A stretch of 64,000 nucleotides of DNA from Deroplatys truncata. Lineage: Eukaryota > Arthropoda > Insecta > Mantodea > Mantidae. Made by a program: the position numbers and the translations under genes. The DNA lies in NCBI GenBank assembly GCA_030765065.1, contig CM060978.1, forward strand, positions 59,052,421-59,116,420, given 5' to 3'. Below, one piece after another: positions 32,990-44,499 of the stretch; the first letter of the stretch is position 1, and every line of letters starts with the position of its first letter. The notes beneath the pieces are model-generated. The model saw only the letters and a list, made by a program, of their open reading frames with translations. It had not been told where the DNA came from and did not search any database.

Positions 32990-33465
32990 TTTAGAAACGA
33001 CCTAACATCTATGCATCAAACTTTGCAACAACACTACTTGATACACACTTAAGATATCATTTTCATTTCTAATTTGAGTCCTTATGTCACAATTTTCCTT
33101 TCGCAGTGAATCCAGTCCACGTCAAAGAGCAACATAAATATTGACTTAACTGTTTGACTGTAAACTTCTTGTTGAAATGCGGTCTTTGCAGTCAAAGTGG
33201 GGCGCCTTAAAAACATTTTCTGTGCACAAAGTGAATGACGGTAACATAACGCGGCTGTGTTAGGTGCCCCACTGTGACGTGTAAATAAACGGTACTAAAC
33301 ACAGCTGGACAAACAAATGCTAGTGTTGGCAGGCATGTTTCTTTTTATTACTCGACTGCTGTCGGGTTTCGCTACGGTCGCTGTCTGCGTTAAAACATGT
33401 TGGAAAATACATGCCTGTTTTTTAAAGCTAAATACAAAGTTAATAAAATACTTAACCACAAATGG
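32990..33465. other. unassigned sequence
   Basis: A decayed Helentron 3' piece lies at about 32935-32980, just to the left. No further signal is seen. Confidence 0.35.
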
Positions 33466-33467
33466 TG

Positions 33468-33620
33468 GATGCTGGCCCATAACTCAGTTGGTAAAGCATC
33501 TGCCTGCTGTGATAAGGGTCCCGCGTTTGATTCCCGGCTGGCGGTGGGAATTTTTTCTCTAGCCATGATTATAGCCTATCTTCCCCAGAGTCTGAAAGTG
33601 TAATGTGTGTGTAATCTAAT
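33468..33620 (+). mobile_element. SINE family 3 with tRNA-like head
   Basis: The head reads CCCATAACTCAGTTGGTAAA, an A-box region, then GCGTTTGATTCCCGGC, a B box. The tail GGTGGGAATTTTTTCTCTAG and GCCATGATTATAGCC matches the family-3 tail at 19585-19850. The missing acceptor-stem complementarity rules out a functional tRNA gene. Confidence 0.65.
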
Positions 33621-33749
33621 GTACAAAGCCTAAAGAAAGCCTAAAATCCAATGACAAGAGTTTACAAGTTAACACTATATTTCCAAAGCTAAAAGGCCAC
33701 CGATATGCCAATTGCAGTTAAAGGAAGGATATAAATGGAACAATAAAAT

Positions 33750-34379
33750 TCCGATGTGTTGCCTCGCATGACTTTCTCTACTATTGTACAAACTACCCTT
33801 ATAGACGCTTATTCTCCAACTACTTCATGTTAATCGAGATATCGAAATGTTAATCTCATTGCTAATTTTTTGTAGGTGCAAGGAGAACATCGCAGGCAAA
33901 GCGATAGTCAAATATTTTTAGAGCTGGTTCCTATTTGTAGCATTCCATTCTCTTTACATGTCTAGGACATAAATAAACAATAACGAATTCCCATTTGACG
34001 AAAAGTATAAGTATTGGAAAACTGAAAGAAATAAAAAGACATATTTCTGACATAAATTGTGTGTTTTATCGAGATCTACTTATTTTGTGTAGTAAAATGT
34101 TGTCTATCTCTTACGGTTTTCCAGTTACGCAAAAGTCATTCAGAATAAAGAGTACTTTTGTGGGCATTTCCAAAATATTCAGGATATACATCTTATTTGC
34201 TATAAATATCTTAAACCATATGATATTTTAATCAAAATAGTTAGAATCATTTTTGAGAAAATCAAAATTTTCGAAAAATGTTCCATGTAAAGGGTAGTCT
34301 GGGGTGGGGGTATTTTCTTGAACGTCTTCGTGTAATTTGTACAAGAGTAGATACAGTCATGTGAGTGTAACACATCAGA
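33750..34379. mobile_element. chimeric Helentron-like element with two 5' ends
   Basis: The left end is a forward 5' terminus (TCCGATGTGTTGCCTCGCAT, then ACTTTCTCTACT). The core runs forward to GGGGTATTTTCTTGAACG. The last 45 bp (34335-34379) are a reverse 5' terminus (TTTGTACAAGAGTAG to ACACATCAGA). The normal 3' hairpin and microsatellite are missing, so the 630-bp element now has inverted terminal repeats of about 45 bp. Confidence 0.65.
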
Positions 34380-34409
34380 ATTTTTGAAGTGGTAATTTCG
34401 TTTATTCAC

Positions 34410-34566
34410 GGAGTCATACAAAGAGCATGGAATTTCAAATCCATCACATAGCGATATCTTTTTAAAATATAAAAATCAATGTAGCCTAGTGTTTCCTTCT
34501 TATATAGAGGGAAAGATAGTCTGTAGAGTGAATAGAGAAAATCTTGTGAATGCAAAACATACATTT
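34410..34566 (-). mobile_element. Helentron-like 5' end fragment
   Basis: Reverse 5' part (AAAGAGCATGGAATTTC to GAGAAAATCTTGTGAATGC), diverged, next to the left TTAA of MITE C. Confidence 0.4.
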
Positions 34567-34810
34567 TTAAGGATACTCGTAACTGAAATTTGGTCAAAAT
34601 TTTCGAAAAATTAAAAAATAAGTTTTTATGTCCAAATAATACTTGGAACATTTAGCTTCAATTATATACCATGGGTTTTGCTCTCATAGGCCTTTAAGCC
34701 TTCAACAAGTCAGCATTTAAATGCCCAAGAGCACACGACCTAAATGTCCTGTATTTACTTACAATTGCCCTTTTGGACTTTGATTTTCCTTATACATTTG
34801 TGTATTAAAA

Positions 34811-35510
34811 TTAAAGTTATTATTATTATTATTATTATTATTAATACTCTATTTTACGTCGCTTTAACTATAGGGTCATATCACGACGGATCTGTTTATG
34901 GATAACTCTTAGATCGAGGTGTGGCGGACAGTTAGCTAGAATTTTAATTATTTATTCTAATTAAATATAGGCTTTTTGATTGGAAAACAATCGACCTTCT
35001 AGGTCTCATCCCTGTAACCATGCTATCTTGCTTCGCCATGTTTCCACAGAGACCTTAGTGCATAGCAACAGGATCTTCTGCTTCGTGCCGTGCAGATGGC
35101 ATTAGGGGCCGTCCAGTCTAACTGCTGCTTCATATAGAAAGAGGGACAGTTGGCCTTCTAGGTGTCATTCCTGTAACCATGCCATCTTGCTCGTCACGTG
35201 TCCACACAGACCCTATCACATAGCAGCCGGATCTTCTGGTTCGTGCCGTGCAGATGGCATTAGGGGCCGTCCAGTCTAACTACTTTCATTGTCTGTGGCA
35301 CATCATTCGCTATTACTACCTATTTTTTGCATTTCTACTATTGTTTTTTTAGACTTAAGATGGAACTTTGGGTCGTGGTATTAATTATCCAATCGAGTAT
35401 TTACCTTGGTGACTGAGGGAAACCACGAAAATACCTCAGTCAGATTGTTCGGCTCGGGACCTCCCGAACGCGTGCCACAGACGTTACTGCCTGGGCCATC
35501 CCGCTCGGTA
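34811..35510 (-). mobile_element. SINE family 2, long form, with target duplication
   Basis: A 700-bp insertion in MITE C flanked by the exact 10-bp repeat TGTATTAAAA (34801-34810 and 35511-35520). The minus strand starts TACCGAGCGGGATGGCCCAG, with a weak B box CCGAGCCGAAC, and ends with TAAAGCGACGTAAAAT and an (AAT)n tail at 34818-34843. A 158-bp internal tandem duplication explains the unusual length. Confidence 0.85.
34995..35284. repeat. 158-bp tandem duplication inside a SINE
   Basis: CCTTCTAGGTCTCATCCCTG at 34995 recurs as CCTTCTAGGTGTCATTCCTG at 35154. The shared end GCAGATGGCATTAGGGGCCG occurs in both units. The second unit is partial (about 130 bp) and the copies have diverged by scattered substitutions. 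Confidence 0.85.
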
Positions 35511-36004
35511 TGTATTAAAAATGTGCCATACGATACAGTTTATAAGCAACCTTGTTCAAGTTTCCAGCACAAACTCAGAGAGAATAAACTTAATAAACTG
35601 TCATATGGGTTTTGCTATACTTTTAAACTGCTCAAGATATGACATAAGTAATTCGAACCGCTGTGGATAAACTTATAGGATACTTTTAAAGGTTTAAGAT
35701 TTTTTTTCTGGAAACAACCAGAGTCGTGAATAACATTTCTTTATGACAGTTTTGTACATAGGTGTTTAAATAGTGTGGTAGTATTGCTATCTTTTTCAAA
35801 ATTACGACTTCTGCATTGTGTGGAACACTGATTAATAAGCATAATTAAGGTGAATATCATTTAGTTCCCAAAAATATTAAAGAAATTTGAATGAAATTTA
35901 AATAAAACTTATGACTGAGATAGAGCAGTAAGTAATAAAATGTTGAAAGCACTTAGATAAATAGGCAGTGCAAAATTTAAAATTTCACGTGTGGGTACCC
36001 TTAA

Positions 36005-38205
36005 CACACTAAAATATTTATTAGTGGCATTATTATACATCACATGAAGTGTAAGCTACACAGAGAGAAAGACAAACGGAAACAGTGGAAAGGAGGGAGA
36101 TAGAAGAAGCGTGAAGCCCTTTGTGATGCGACAATTTTAAAATCGTATCCCAGGCTTCAAATTTTGATGCTGTTATGTCGATGCTGCATCAAGATTGATG
36201 ACGTTTACTGTTACCTGCTTTGTTGACAAATTCTCCCAACTCGCTCTGTGATATCTAGTCCGCCAGCTGATCCAGTGGTATAGCCATGAGTTATTTGTCT
36301 CAGAGTATGCGTGGGTGTAGTCTGATAGGACAATACCAGTTTAGTTTGCTGATAAGTTGTAATGTTGACTCAAACATTCTGTTTGAAGAGAGTCACCGAC
36401 TGTTGAATTAAAGAATGAAATTATTTATAGAATAATAATTATGAGAAGCGTCAATTACCGTCTGACGCAGAAACTTTACTCGGTAAGATCCCTTGCAATA
36501 GCCGCTAATTATTTCTATCACCGCGCGTTCATAGGCGCTACACAACTTAAAAATGACACGAGAGATCATAAGAGACGTCACACGATTAAGTCACATGATT
36601 GAGTATGATTTAGAATCCACGCTCTTTTCTCAATTTAAGATCCGTTTACCCATCACTACACACTCTAACGTTGTTACTCACACGATTCAACCCTAAAACC
36701 TCTACGTTGCGTATGTGACACTGCAACTATGCGGTGTCTTAATCAAATCTCAGAATTATATTACCTTTCTAATTTACAGAGTTCCTGGCTAGGTACTAAA
36801 CTCAACCTTAACTGCATTTCCGGAACCTTTAAGCCAATATGCTCTCTACTCGGCTGTTACTAATAACTTTTCTTAACACAACGCGCTAATGAACCTTTTC
36901 TTCGGACAAATCTTTTTACTTAGGCTTATTATATTATGCATAGATTTAATATACAGACATTATTTATTGCAATTATTTCTCTTAGTATCATTTCTTTATT
37001 TAATTATTTGTATCTTCGTATCAATAATTACGGTATCGAGGTACACCGAGGGAGGAGTATGAAGAGAGAGAGGGGGAAGAGAGAAACAGCAAGAAAGTAG
37101 GAGAAACAAATGTCAGCATTTAACACAATAACGCGAGTAGATCCATGTTTCTAGTAGTAAGTAGGTGAAATTTAGTACTTCCTCTGCCTTAAGTGAACGA
37201 CAGCGAATGTAAAAATACCCCCCTTATGACCATTTTAGAACCGGAGTATCGCCTTAGTTACCTCAAACAATTACATCTTCTGTTACCAAGAGAAAGGCGG
37301 CGTAATGTATTGGTCGATCTCACATTTTGAAAGCCCTACACTGTTCCCCAAAGTTTCGAGGGGTCTACATTACGCTACATTCCATTTGCTGCATAATAAA
37401 TGCACCGTCATTGACGCACAAGGTATTTGGAAGCAATTACAGACAAGGGGGAAGCCGTCCTGCGGTTAGCAACGCTTCGTAAAACCTGCAAAGTACCGTG
37501 AACCATTAGATTTTTCTTCTCTCAGCATCACTCACTCCGTCCTTAAAGGCCCATTCACAGCGGGACTGTCATTTGCAACACCTTACTACACAGAAGTGTA
37601 ACATAAACTCCTCTAGCAGTGTCTTCTTTTAGATAAAGAACTGACAAAATGTCTATTTCCTAAAACTTCAAGCAATTCAATTGAAATTATTTCTAATACA
37701 TGTTTATTCGTAGTTAATCCAATGGGACGTTTTTAAACCTTCAAATTTTGTGTATGTACTATTTTTGAATAAAGCGGTAAATTTGTCTAATATTAAAAAT
37801 GTTCCTGGAAAAGTAGTCAGTATATAAATCTAAAAATCAATCATGCATTAAATTATTTAGGTTCCAAATCTTGATGCTTGATGTTAAAGGAAAGATTCCA
37901 CTTAAATTAGGTAAAAATGAAATTTAGGATTGCACATTGAAAATAAATTTTAAAATCCAACAATTTCAAAATTTCAAAAGGTTATTTTTTTGTTTTCTAA
38001 TTTTATTTTCTGAGCACTTTTACTCCTTCAAAATGTTGCACACGAAGGAGTTTGCATCCAGTTCTTTTGAAATTTTTCAATCCATCTGGATAATCTAGAA
38101 CTAATATACTCTCATAAATTCTTATTTTGGTACGAGTTTTTTTGCTATTTATTTTAAAGCCAAAAAGGATGTAAAACATAAATTAAGATTAAGTTTTTAA
38201 AAATG
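36005..38205. other. long unassigned region
   Basis: At 2.2 kb this is the longest stretch with no shared repeat in the window. A purine-rich patch (GAAGAGAGAGAGGGGGAAGA) lies at about 37060. I see no open frame above 60 codons that resembles a protein, nor an exon pattern. It is a candidate for single-copy spacer or old TE sequence. Confidence 0.4.
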
Positions 38206-38211
38206 ATTTTT

Positions 38212-38849
38212 ACTTTCTCTGCAACGGATAGTAAGGTAGGGAACTGTTGCATTACACCCAAAAATTAGATGCTGAGATTTCACTGGAGATACATGTTTTG
38301 AGGCCCCTGAACCCAAAAAAGCATATATACAAAAAGGTCCATGTGTGTTGTGTGTGTGTGTGTCTGAACAGCATAACTCAAAAACGAAGAGTTTTAAGAG
38401 AATCCCCCCACCCCAGATTATCCTTTATGTGGAACATTTTTAGAAAATTTTGATTTTGTCTAAATAGGCTCTAAAGGTTTTGATAACTAGTGAACCGTAA
38501 GAGGTAAGCAAAATGTTACTTCACAAAAAATGTAGGTCTCGTTAAAACTCACAATTTATGTCATACGTATATATTTTTTGTTTATTTATTTTTATTTGTT
38601 TGAATTTTCCAATACTTATACACTTTCTCAAATGGAAATTATTACTCGTTTTTTATGACCTGGACCTTATCCACGTAGCAACCAGCTCTTAAAATATTTG
38701 ACTATCGTTTAAAGCCTACCAGTTCCCCTTGCATCTACAAGAAAATTAGCAATAAGATTAACATCTCGATATCTCGATTAACATGAAGCATGTGGAGAAT
38801 AAGCGTTTGTAAAAATAGTTTCTACAAAAGTAGAGTGAAACACATCAGA
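38212..38849 (-). mobile_element. Helentron-like element with internal deletions
   Basis: From ACTTTCTCTGCAACGGATAG to GTGAAACACATCAGA, 638 bp. Segments after AAAAACGAAGAG and after GGTTTTGATAACTAG are missing relative to full copies. The right flank is TTTTC. Confidence 0.65.
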
Positions 38850-39325
38850 ATTTTCTCACAACCAGGCATTTTATATTATTTTCACCTTTATAGAAAACGA
38901 AATTAGCAGCTGTATTCTAGCCTATGTACGTCATGAATAACCTGTTTTCAAGGTGTAAGAATTATAACAACTGTTGAATACCAAATACACACATAGACTA
39001 AATGCTATTCGTATGCTCTTAGATTATTTGAATTGATGTACATTTCTAATATGCTTGAAAGGGACTTATACATTCACATAAAGCTTCCAGCAAAACTATG
39101 GTTTGTTTTATTATTATTATTATCATTATTATTATTACTGTTAATTTCCCCATTATGCAATGCCAAGAGCGATTATGAATTTGAAATTATTTGAATGCAT
39201 TTTTATTCACGAATGAAATTAACTAATAAACCCATAAAAGAGGATCAGATGTTTTAGAATAAAATATAATCATATTTTAAATTTCAAAATACTGATGACT
39301 GCAACAATACTTTTATGCATGTTAG
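38850..39325. other. unassigned, with (ATT)n
   Basis: An imperfect (ATT)n tract lies at about 39107-39140. Otherwise no element is recognised. Confidence 0.4.
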
Positions 39326-39338
39326 TATACTTACTGAA

Positions 39339-39782
39339 ACCGAGGGAGATGGCTCCGGGAGTCCCGAGGTTCGCCTTCGGGAAGTCTCCGGTTCGATTCC
39401 CGTCGACCGCCCACTCTGATCTTGGGCTTTTTGTAGTTTTCCCTAGTCGGTAGGCAAATTCTGGTGTCGTATGTCATTTATCACGAATTCCTTTCCATCA
39501 TTTCCCTTTAATTCCGTTTCTTTTTCATGTTTAAGGTGTACTTCTAGGTTTCGTGACGGATGGTTGCTCAAAGGAAAGAGTACTCCCTGTGGACACTAGA
39601 GGGCTGCTTGGTGGACGGGTCGTTCATCCTCCTTTCAAGACAGCTCCAACAGTGGGACGGGTCTTCAGGCTGGAACTGTTAGGGACTTCCGCGTGTCTTT
39701 GTGGCGTGTCTGCCTGAGGCGTGTGGCCTCCTGCGGTTCCTTCACTTCATCCCTCCCTCCTGGCCACAATAGTTGTGTAACC
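39339..39782 (+). mobile_element. SINE family 2 with 13-bp target duplication
   Basis: A 444-bp element between perfect copies of TATACTTACTGAA (39326-39338 and 39783-39795). The head is ACCGAGGGAGATGGCTCCGG with the B box CGGTTCGATTCCC, then CGACCGCCCACTCTGATC. Its body (GTGGACACTAGAGGGCTG, AGTGGGACGGGTCTTC) defines a subfamily also seen at 45277, 57255, 57843 and 63350. Confidence 0.9.
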
Positions 39783-40164
39783 TATACTTACTGAATAAAA
39801 ATTAATGGTGGCGCTGAATATTGTAATACACTTTGTAGTGTTATAGTCTTATCCATTTACCTTTCCATGTTAGCTTCCCAGTGTAATAAAATGTTTGTGA
39901 TCTGTTATTTTGATGTTCGCTTGCCCAGTTCATAACCTTCTACTTACTTGATTTATTTCTTGTTTCGTAGCTTGGGCAAATGTTTCAGACGTTTGAATTT
40001 GACGCTTGTTTACAATGGGGCAGTGACTGCCCAGAGATAATAAGAGTATAGTCCTCAATTATCGATACAGACTGCCAGGATGGGTTGATCTTTGACATTT
40101 TCTTGCACACTATCGGTCTAATATCATAAGACTGATGTTAGCGGTTACCTTGTAAATCCTTTAA

Positions 40165-40262
40165 AGGATGTTTGAAATGGTGATTTCTATGACCTTTTTC
40201 CCTTGCTCAAGTTTTTTATTGGAAGTTAATATTTCAAATATTCAGTTCATTTTGGTTGAATT
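40165..40262 (+). repeat. repeat E fragment
   Basis: TTTAAAGGATGTTTGAAATG, then GTGATTTCTATGACCTTTTT, match the reverse complement of 47523-47420. The element is cut off where LINE sequence begins. Confidence 0.45.
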
Positions 40263-40264
40263 GA

Positions 40265-41300
40265 ATATTTGAAAATAAGTACCCCATCTGGTATGCTGAT
40301 GGTTCTAAATCCAGATTTGAGACTGGCTAGACCCCACCTCAACGGTACTAAGCTTTCCTTTTTGGGGAGACTTTGGTTTTCAAGGATCAATTAGCCATTA
40401 GGATGGCATATTTCTATTAAATTCACACACACATACATTTACTCTCTGACTCATACTCCCAGACATTAAGTAGGATGGGGAATAATTCCGGCTAAGGAAA
40501 AATTACTAACTTCTAGGTATAATCGAAACCGGAACCTCTGGATTTGGAAACTGGCATGTTACCATCAGACCACAGAGGTAATCCAAGCTTTTATTTAGCT
40601 CTTATAGCTAGTACTTGGAGAGAGTAGCAAGATACTATAAGAATAGACTCTTATACTCTCCGATAGTAAGGCAATCCTGAAGGCCCTTGATAACTACTTA
40701 GTTAAATCCAAGTTGGTTTTAGAATCCCGTGAGTTCGTCACGGCATTGGCTACAATTCAGTTCAACTGAGGCGGGTGCCAGGGAATGTGGGAATTCTGGG
40801 TAATGAAAGAGCAGATAACGCTGCTAAGAAGGGAGCTGAACCGCATTGAAGCTGTCATTAGAACAGATTAAACTGGCTGTCAGGGACTGGTTGCTCAGAG
40901 AACACCAGAAATGCTAAACTCATATGTAAATTTCAGTCACTTCAACGCTGTCATAGGAGATTGGACAGATGTAGGTCGCGAGAACTGTGAAAATTAAGTA
41001 GAGAAAATCTCTCATGGGCAACTGGACCTTTTACAGGTCCCTCCCCCTCAGAGGGTACCTACACAGCAAGTGAACCCTGCCTGCAGATAGTGCCAACAGG
41101 CGGATGAGAGAGTTCTCCATCTATAATACGTGTACCCAGGAAGAGACAGTCAATTTCTAAAATTGGAGGAGTTTTCAACTATCACGATCTAGACTATGAT
41201 TTAGTTCATCATAAACGTTAGACTTTTGAATCGATGTTAACAAGATTGGGGATGCGCAATGGATCTGCAAAGGTCAGTGTTAACCTTCCAGCATTACGCT
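40265..41300 (+). pseudogene. LINE ORF2 relic (RNase H), split by a SINE
   Basis: WYADGSKSRFETG (RNase H start, 40291 on) and ETLVFKDQLAIRMA precede a SINE at 40440-40592. After it, DSKAILKALDNYLVKSK and, in another frame, VPGNVGILGNERADNAAKKG continue the RNase H domain. The remaining downstream part has only short frames. Stops and frameshifts are frequent. Confidence 0.65.
40440..40592 (-). mobile_element. SINE family 3 inside a LINE relic
   Basis: GGATGGGGAATAATTCCGGC, TAAGGAAAAATTACTAAC and CGGAACCTCTGGATTTGG match the 19740-19840 copy in the same orientation. It separates two parts of one RNase H domain. No target duplication is evident. Confidence 0.6.
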
Positions 41301-41895
41301 AAAATAATAATTATTATTCTTAGAGAAGAAATTTCTTTTTAATGTTGTGATTGCGAATATTCACTGCAGTTTTTGACAGAAGCAGGTGGATGACACAAGA
41401 GGACTACGAGAGTGAAGGATTATGAGACATTCTGTGCAGCATCACTGTGAGTTTTGTTTACATTTTACATTTAACAGCAATTTCTAAAGAAATACAATTT
41501 TCTATACAAATTCCCCTTTATCTCAGAAACTAATTTTTACAAAGTTTTAACATCTTTACCACCTATATACAATCAAATGCTGCTTGTTTTATTGAATAAG
41601 TTTTTTAGTATACGCCCTCTAACACAGCTGCTTGTTGGATTGTTAACATGCCGGAAAAAATTGTACTTTAGCGCCGTAATAAACAAAATCCAGATGGCTA
41701 TGGCGAGTCATATCAAACTTAAAGAAGGTTTTAAACAAGATAGTTGATCATAAAACAAGATAATAGAAGCCAACATTGTTTATGTTGAAAATTAAGTAGG
41801 AAAAAGGTCTCATGGGCAACTGGACCTTTTACAGGACCCTCCCCCTCAGAGGGTACCTACACAGCAAGTGAACCCTACCTACAGATGGTGCCAAA
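40988..41895 (+). repeat. pair of 105-bp direct repeats
   Basis: The segment 40988-41097 (TCATGGGCAACTGGACCTTT, ACAGCAAGTGAACCCTGCC) recurs at 41796-41895 with a handful of substitutions. The first copy belongs to the LINE relic. The second is isolated about 0.8 kb downstream, so it may be a separate LINE fragment or a local duplication. Confidence 0.8.
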
Positions 41896-41899
41896 CAAG

Positions 41900-42305
41900 A
41901 CGGATTGTTTATGTTGATCATAAACGCTTGCAGCAGTGTTTAAATGGAGTATATTCCTCTCAAACTGCTACCGAGTTTTGCTGGCAGCAGTTCCGATTCA
42001 ATGTTTCTAGCTCGGATTGAAATTAGAAACCAGCGCTCTGAATAAGCACTGCCAGCTACATACGCATCTCATATTGTTACGGTCAGCCCTTCCTAAGAGG
42101 CGTTGGTACGATTCATAGCGTAGGATTTAGGCGACTCCGAGAATACGTCAACAAATGACCACGCTATTTGTGTTTATGCAGCGCTTATACCACAAACATT
42201 TATTTTATTTAATGTAATTTACTAAAAAAAACATTTTACTAAAAACCACTCTAAGCAAAAGTTTTAACGAGCTCATCCGTACATGAAAAATAAATAGCTC
42301 TTATT
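41900..42305. other. unassigned sequence
   Basis: No recognisable element before the Helentron-like copy. Confidence 0.35.
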
Positions 42306-42308
42306 TTT

Positions 42309-43115
42309 ACTTTTTCTACCACGTACTAGTGTGTAGAAAAGGTATTGTATTCTACCAAAAATTTGATAGCAGATTTCATCGGAAATATATGTTTTGAGGT
42401 CCCTGAATAAAAAAAAGCATTTTGTGTGTGTGTGTGTCTGTGAACAGCATAACTCAAAAACGAAAAGTCGATAAATACCAAACTTGGCATTTAAGTTCAG
42501 TACCTTCCAAAGATGCGACACATAAGATTTTCAAGAAAATTCCACATTCCAAATTACCTCTTAACATGGAAGTGTTTTTGAACTCTTTTATTTCTTAAAA
42601 AACGGCTGTAACGATTTTTATTAAAATAGCATATAGTAAAGATATTTACGTGCCAAAAATATATCTCGAACGTCCTGGGAATAGCCTTTGAAGACCTCAT
42701 CATTAGAAAGGAATTTTGTATAACCTTGTATAACTTGTAAACGTTAGGCGATACTGCATAAAAAATGTAGATGTCTTTAAACCACGCAATTTATTTAAAA
42801 CAACCTTTTTTGTAGCATCAGCCATTTGCGAGATAACCGTTATTAATGTTTCATACTTAGCCATTCCTTTAATGTCCTACCAATTTTTATCTCTTTCTCG
42901 CGATGTCATGGAAACAGTATGGAATTTTAGGGCCAGCATATAGCGCCCTGTTCTTAAACATTTGACTATCGATATTCCCTTTGTATCTATAACGAAATGT
43001 GTAATATTGCTATTTCCAGAAAGGGCTACCTCGATTAAAATGAAGTAGGTAGGGAAATAAACTGTCGTAAGAATAATTTTTACACTCACTAATAAACCAT
43101 AGAAAGTAGGGAGAT
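42309..43115 (-). mobile_element. Helentron-like H2-type element, diverged
   Basis: It begins ACTTTTTCTACCACGTACTA with hairpin partner GTGTAGAAAAGGT, contains a (GT)n tract at about 42424-42438, and has an H2-type 5' half (GGCCAGCATATAGCG, TTCTTAAACATTTGAC, TCGATTAAAATGAAGTAGG). The 5' end is decayed near 43115. Confidence 0.6.
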
Positions 43116-43119
43116 TTTT

Positions 43120-44029
43120 AAAACTTAAAATCCATTGTTTTTCAATAGCATTTTATTGTATTAAAAGCACCACAGCTTTCCTTGTGGCGAACAAAAGTTT
43201 ATTATTTTCTATTAATTAACAGTGAAAGTTTTACAAAGCATGTCCTGAAAAATTCAGTTAAATACTTGAATAGTCTTTTAGATAATCGCCATTAATTGTT
43301 TAAATTTAACAAATGAGGATAGGGTATTTAGATATCCCTTCACGCCCCTCAATTTTCACGTTCTATATCTTCAAGAATCTCAATCTCAGGAGCATGTTCC
43401 TTACCTCTCTATCACTCCTGTGCATACATCGCATTTGAATTAGTTTTTCCCTCAGATACGCGAAGCAGCGTATGAACAAACCTTAACTATCTGTTTCATT
43501 CAGAACGACTTCCTCCTCTTTTGTTTTTTCTTTCCATGCTGCAGGAAGGGAAGTTTGGAACATCCCATATGGAACTTTGGGTCGTCTGAAGGGAAGCGGA
43601 GGGAAAAAAAGAGAGATACAAAACTTGCGACACAAGCAAACATTTTCTTCTACAGTTCTAAGGCACGAGCAGTTTTAAGGAGAACGCTTACCTCCGGCTC
43701 GGTTTAATGAACTGCCCGCTCTTATGCGACACTACACTGTATTCACTCGTAAGTTGATCCGCGTCAAAAAAAAAAAAAAAAAAAACCCAGGTGACCAGTG
43801 CACCGCTATAATGTATCCTTCCGCATTCGTACTAAAAATACTGTCAGACCATGTGGCGAGTACAAAGGAACGGAGTCCTCATTTCGACAACTGAAACGGT
43901 GACTAGCATATTCTGTTAAAGGTGATAAGATTGATAGTTGCAACAAAATAAACTTTGCACATATAATAATAGTTAATTCTAAAAGAATTAAGCCCAAAAT
44001 AAAGTAACAGGTATGCGATAACCTAATTT
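43120..44029. other. mostly unassigned sequence
   Basis: An A-run of 20 lies at 43766-43785. No coding frame or shared repeat was recognised. Confidence 0.35.
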
Positions 44030-44330
44030 ATTTGCTCTTTGGAGGCGGCACTTTATTAGCTGTTGGCGGCTCAGTTTAAAAAAGAAATTGTGCACTGTTA
44101 CGCGAATTGCATTCTTCTTAAAATCACTACACTATTGCATCGCGTATTTCAATGCTTTCTTTTTTTCCCCGGTGTAACCACTTTTCTCGTTTCAGATTTT
44201 TCTGCACAAGCACTGTTTATACTTGTACTCGAAATACCAGTGAACTCAGAAGTTAATTTCACCATTTCTTTCGCGGAAAGTGTTGGATATTTCTCACATA
44301 ACTTATAATAAAGATTCAACACTATTTTTT
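44030..44330 (-). pseudogene. possible transposase N-terminal fragment
   Basis: The minus strand reads IVLNLYYKLCEKYPTLSAKE, then MVKLTSEFTGISSTSINSAC and VVTPGKKRKH. With frameshifts it continues KNAIRVTVHNFFFK. The order (helix-turn-helix, basic linker, xxAIRxxVHxFxxxK) resembles the N-terminus of a class of insect IS630-type transposases. No catalytic part follows on the left. Confidence 0.4.
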
Positions 44331-44499
44331 TTCACACTAGTCAATGGTTTGCGCGGCTAATGCTTTACGACGAAAACACAAGAACAAATTCACCGTCCTC
44401 CATAATACTAAACACAACTGCTGGTTTCTGGCTGTAAACAATACCCGGATGTCAGGTGACTAATACGAATTGCATCATGGGACTTGTAGCTCTGTTTTA

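Larger units (their letters stand above)
34571..36000 (+). mobile_element. TTAA-flanked MITE (family C), copy 2
   Basis: TTAA at 34567-34570 and 36001-36004 borders an element starting GGATACTCGTAAC and ending GTGTGGGTACCC. After removal of the SINE at 34811-35510 about 720 bp remain, with no coding frame. The copies at 21351-22586 and 1780-1999 are relatives. Confidence 0.7.

Noticed and set aside
33468-33545. A tRNA gene
   Set aside because: A and B boxes are present but the acceptor stem does not pair and a SINE-3 tail follows.
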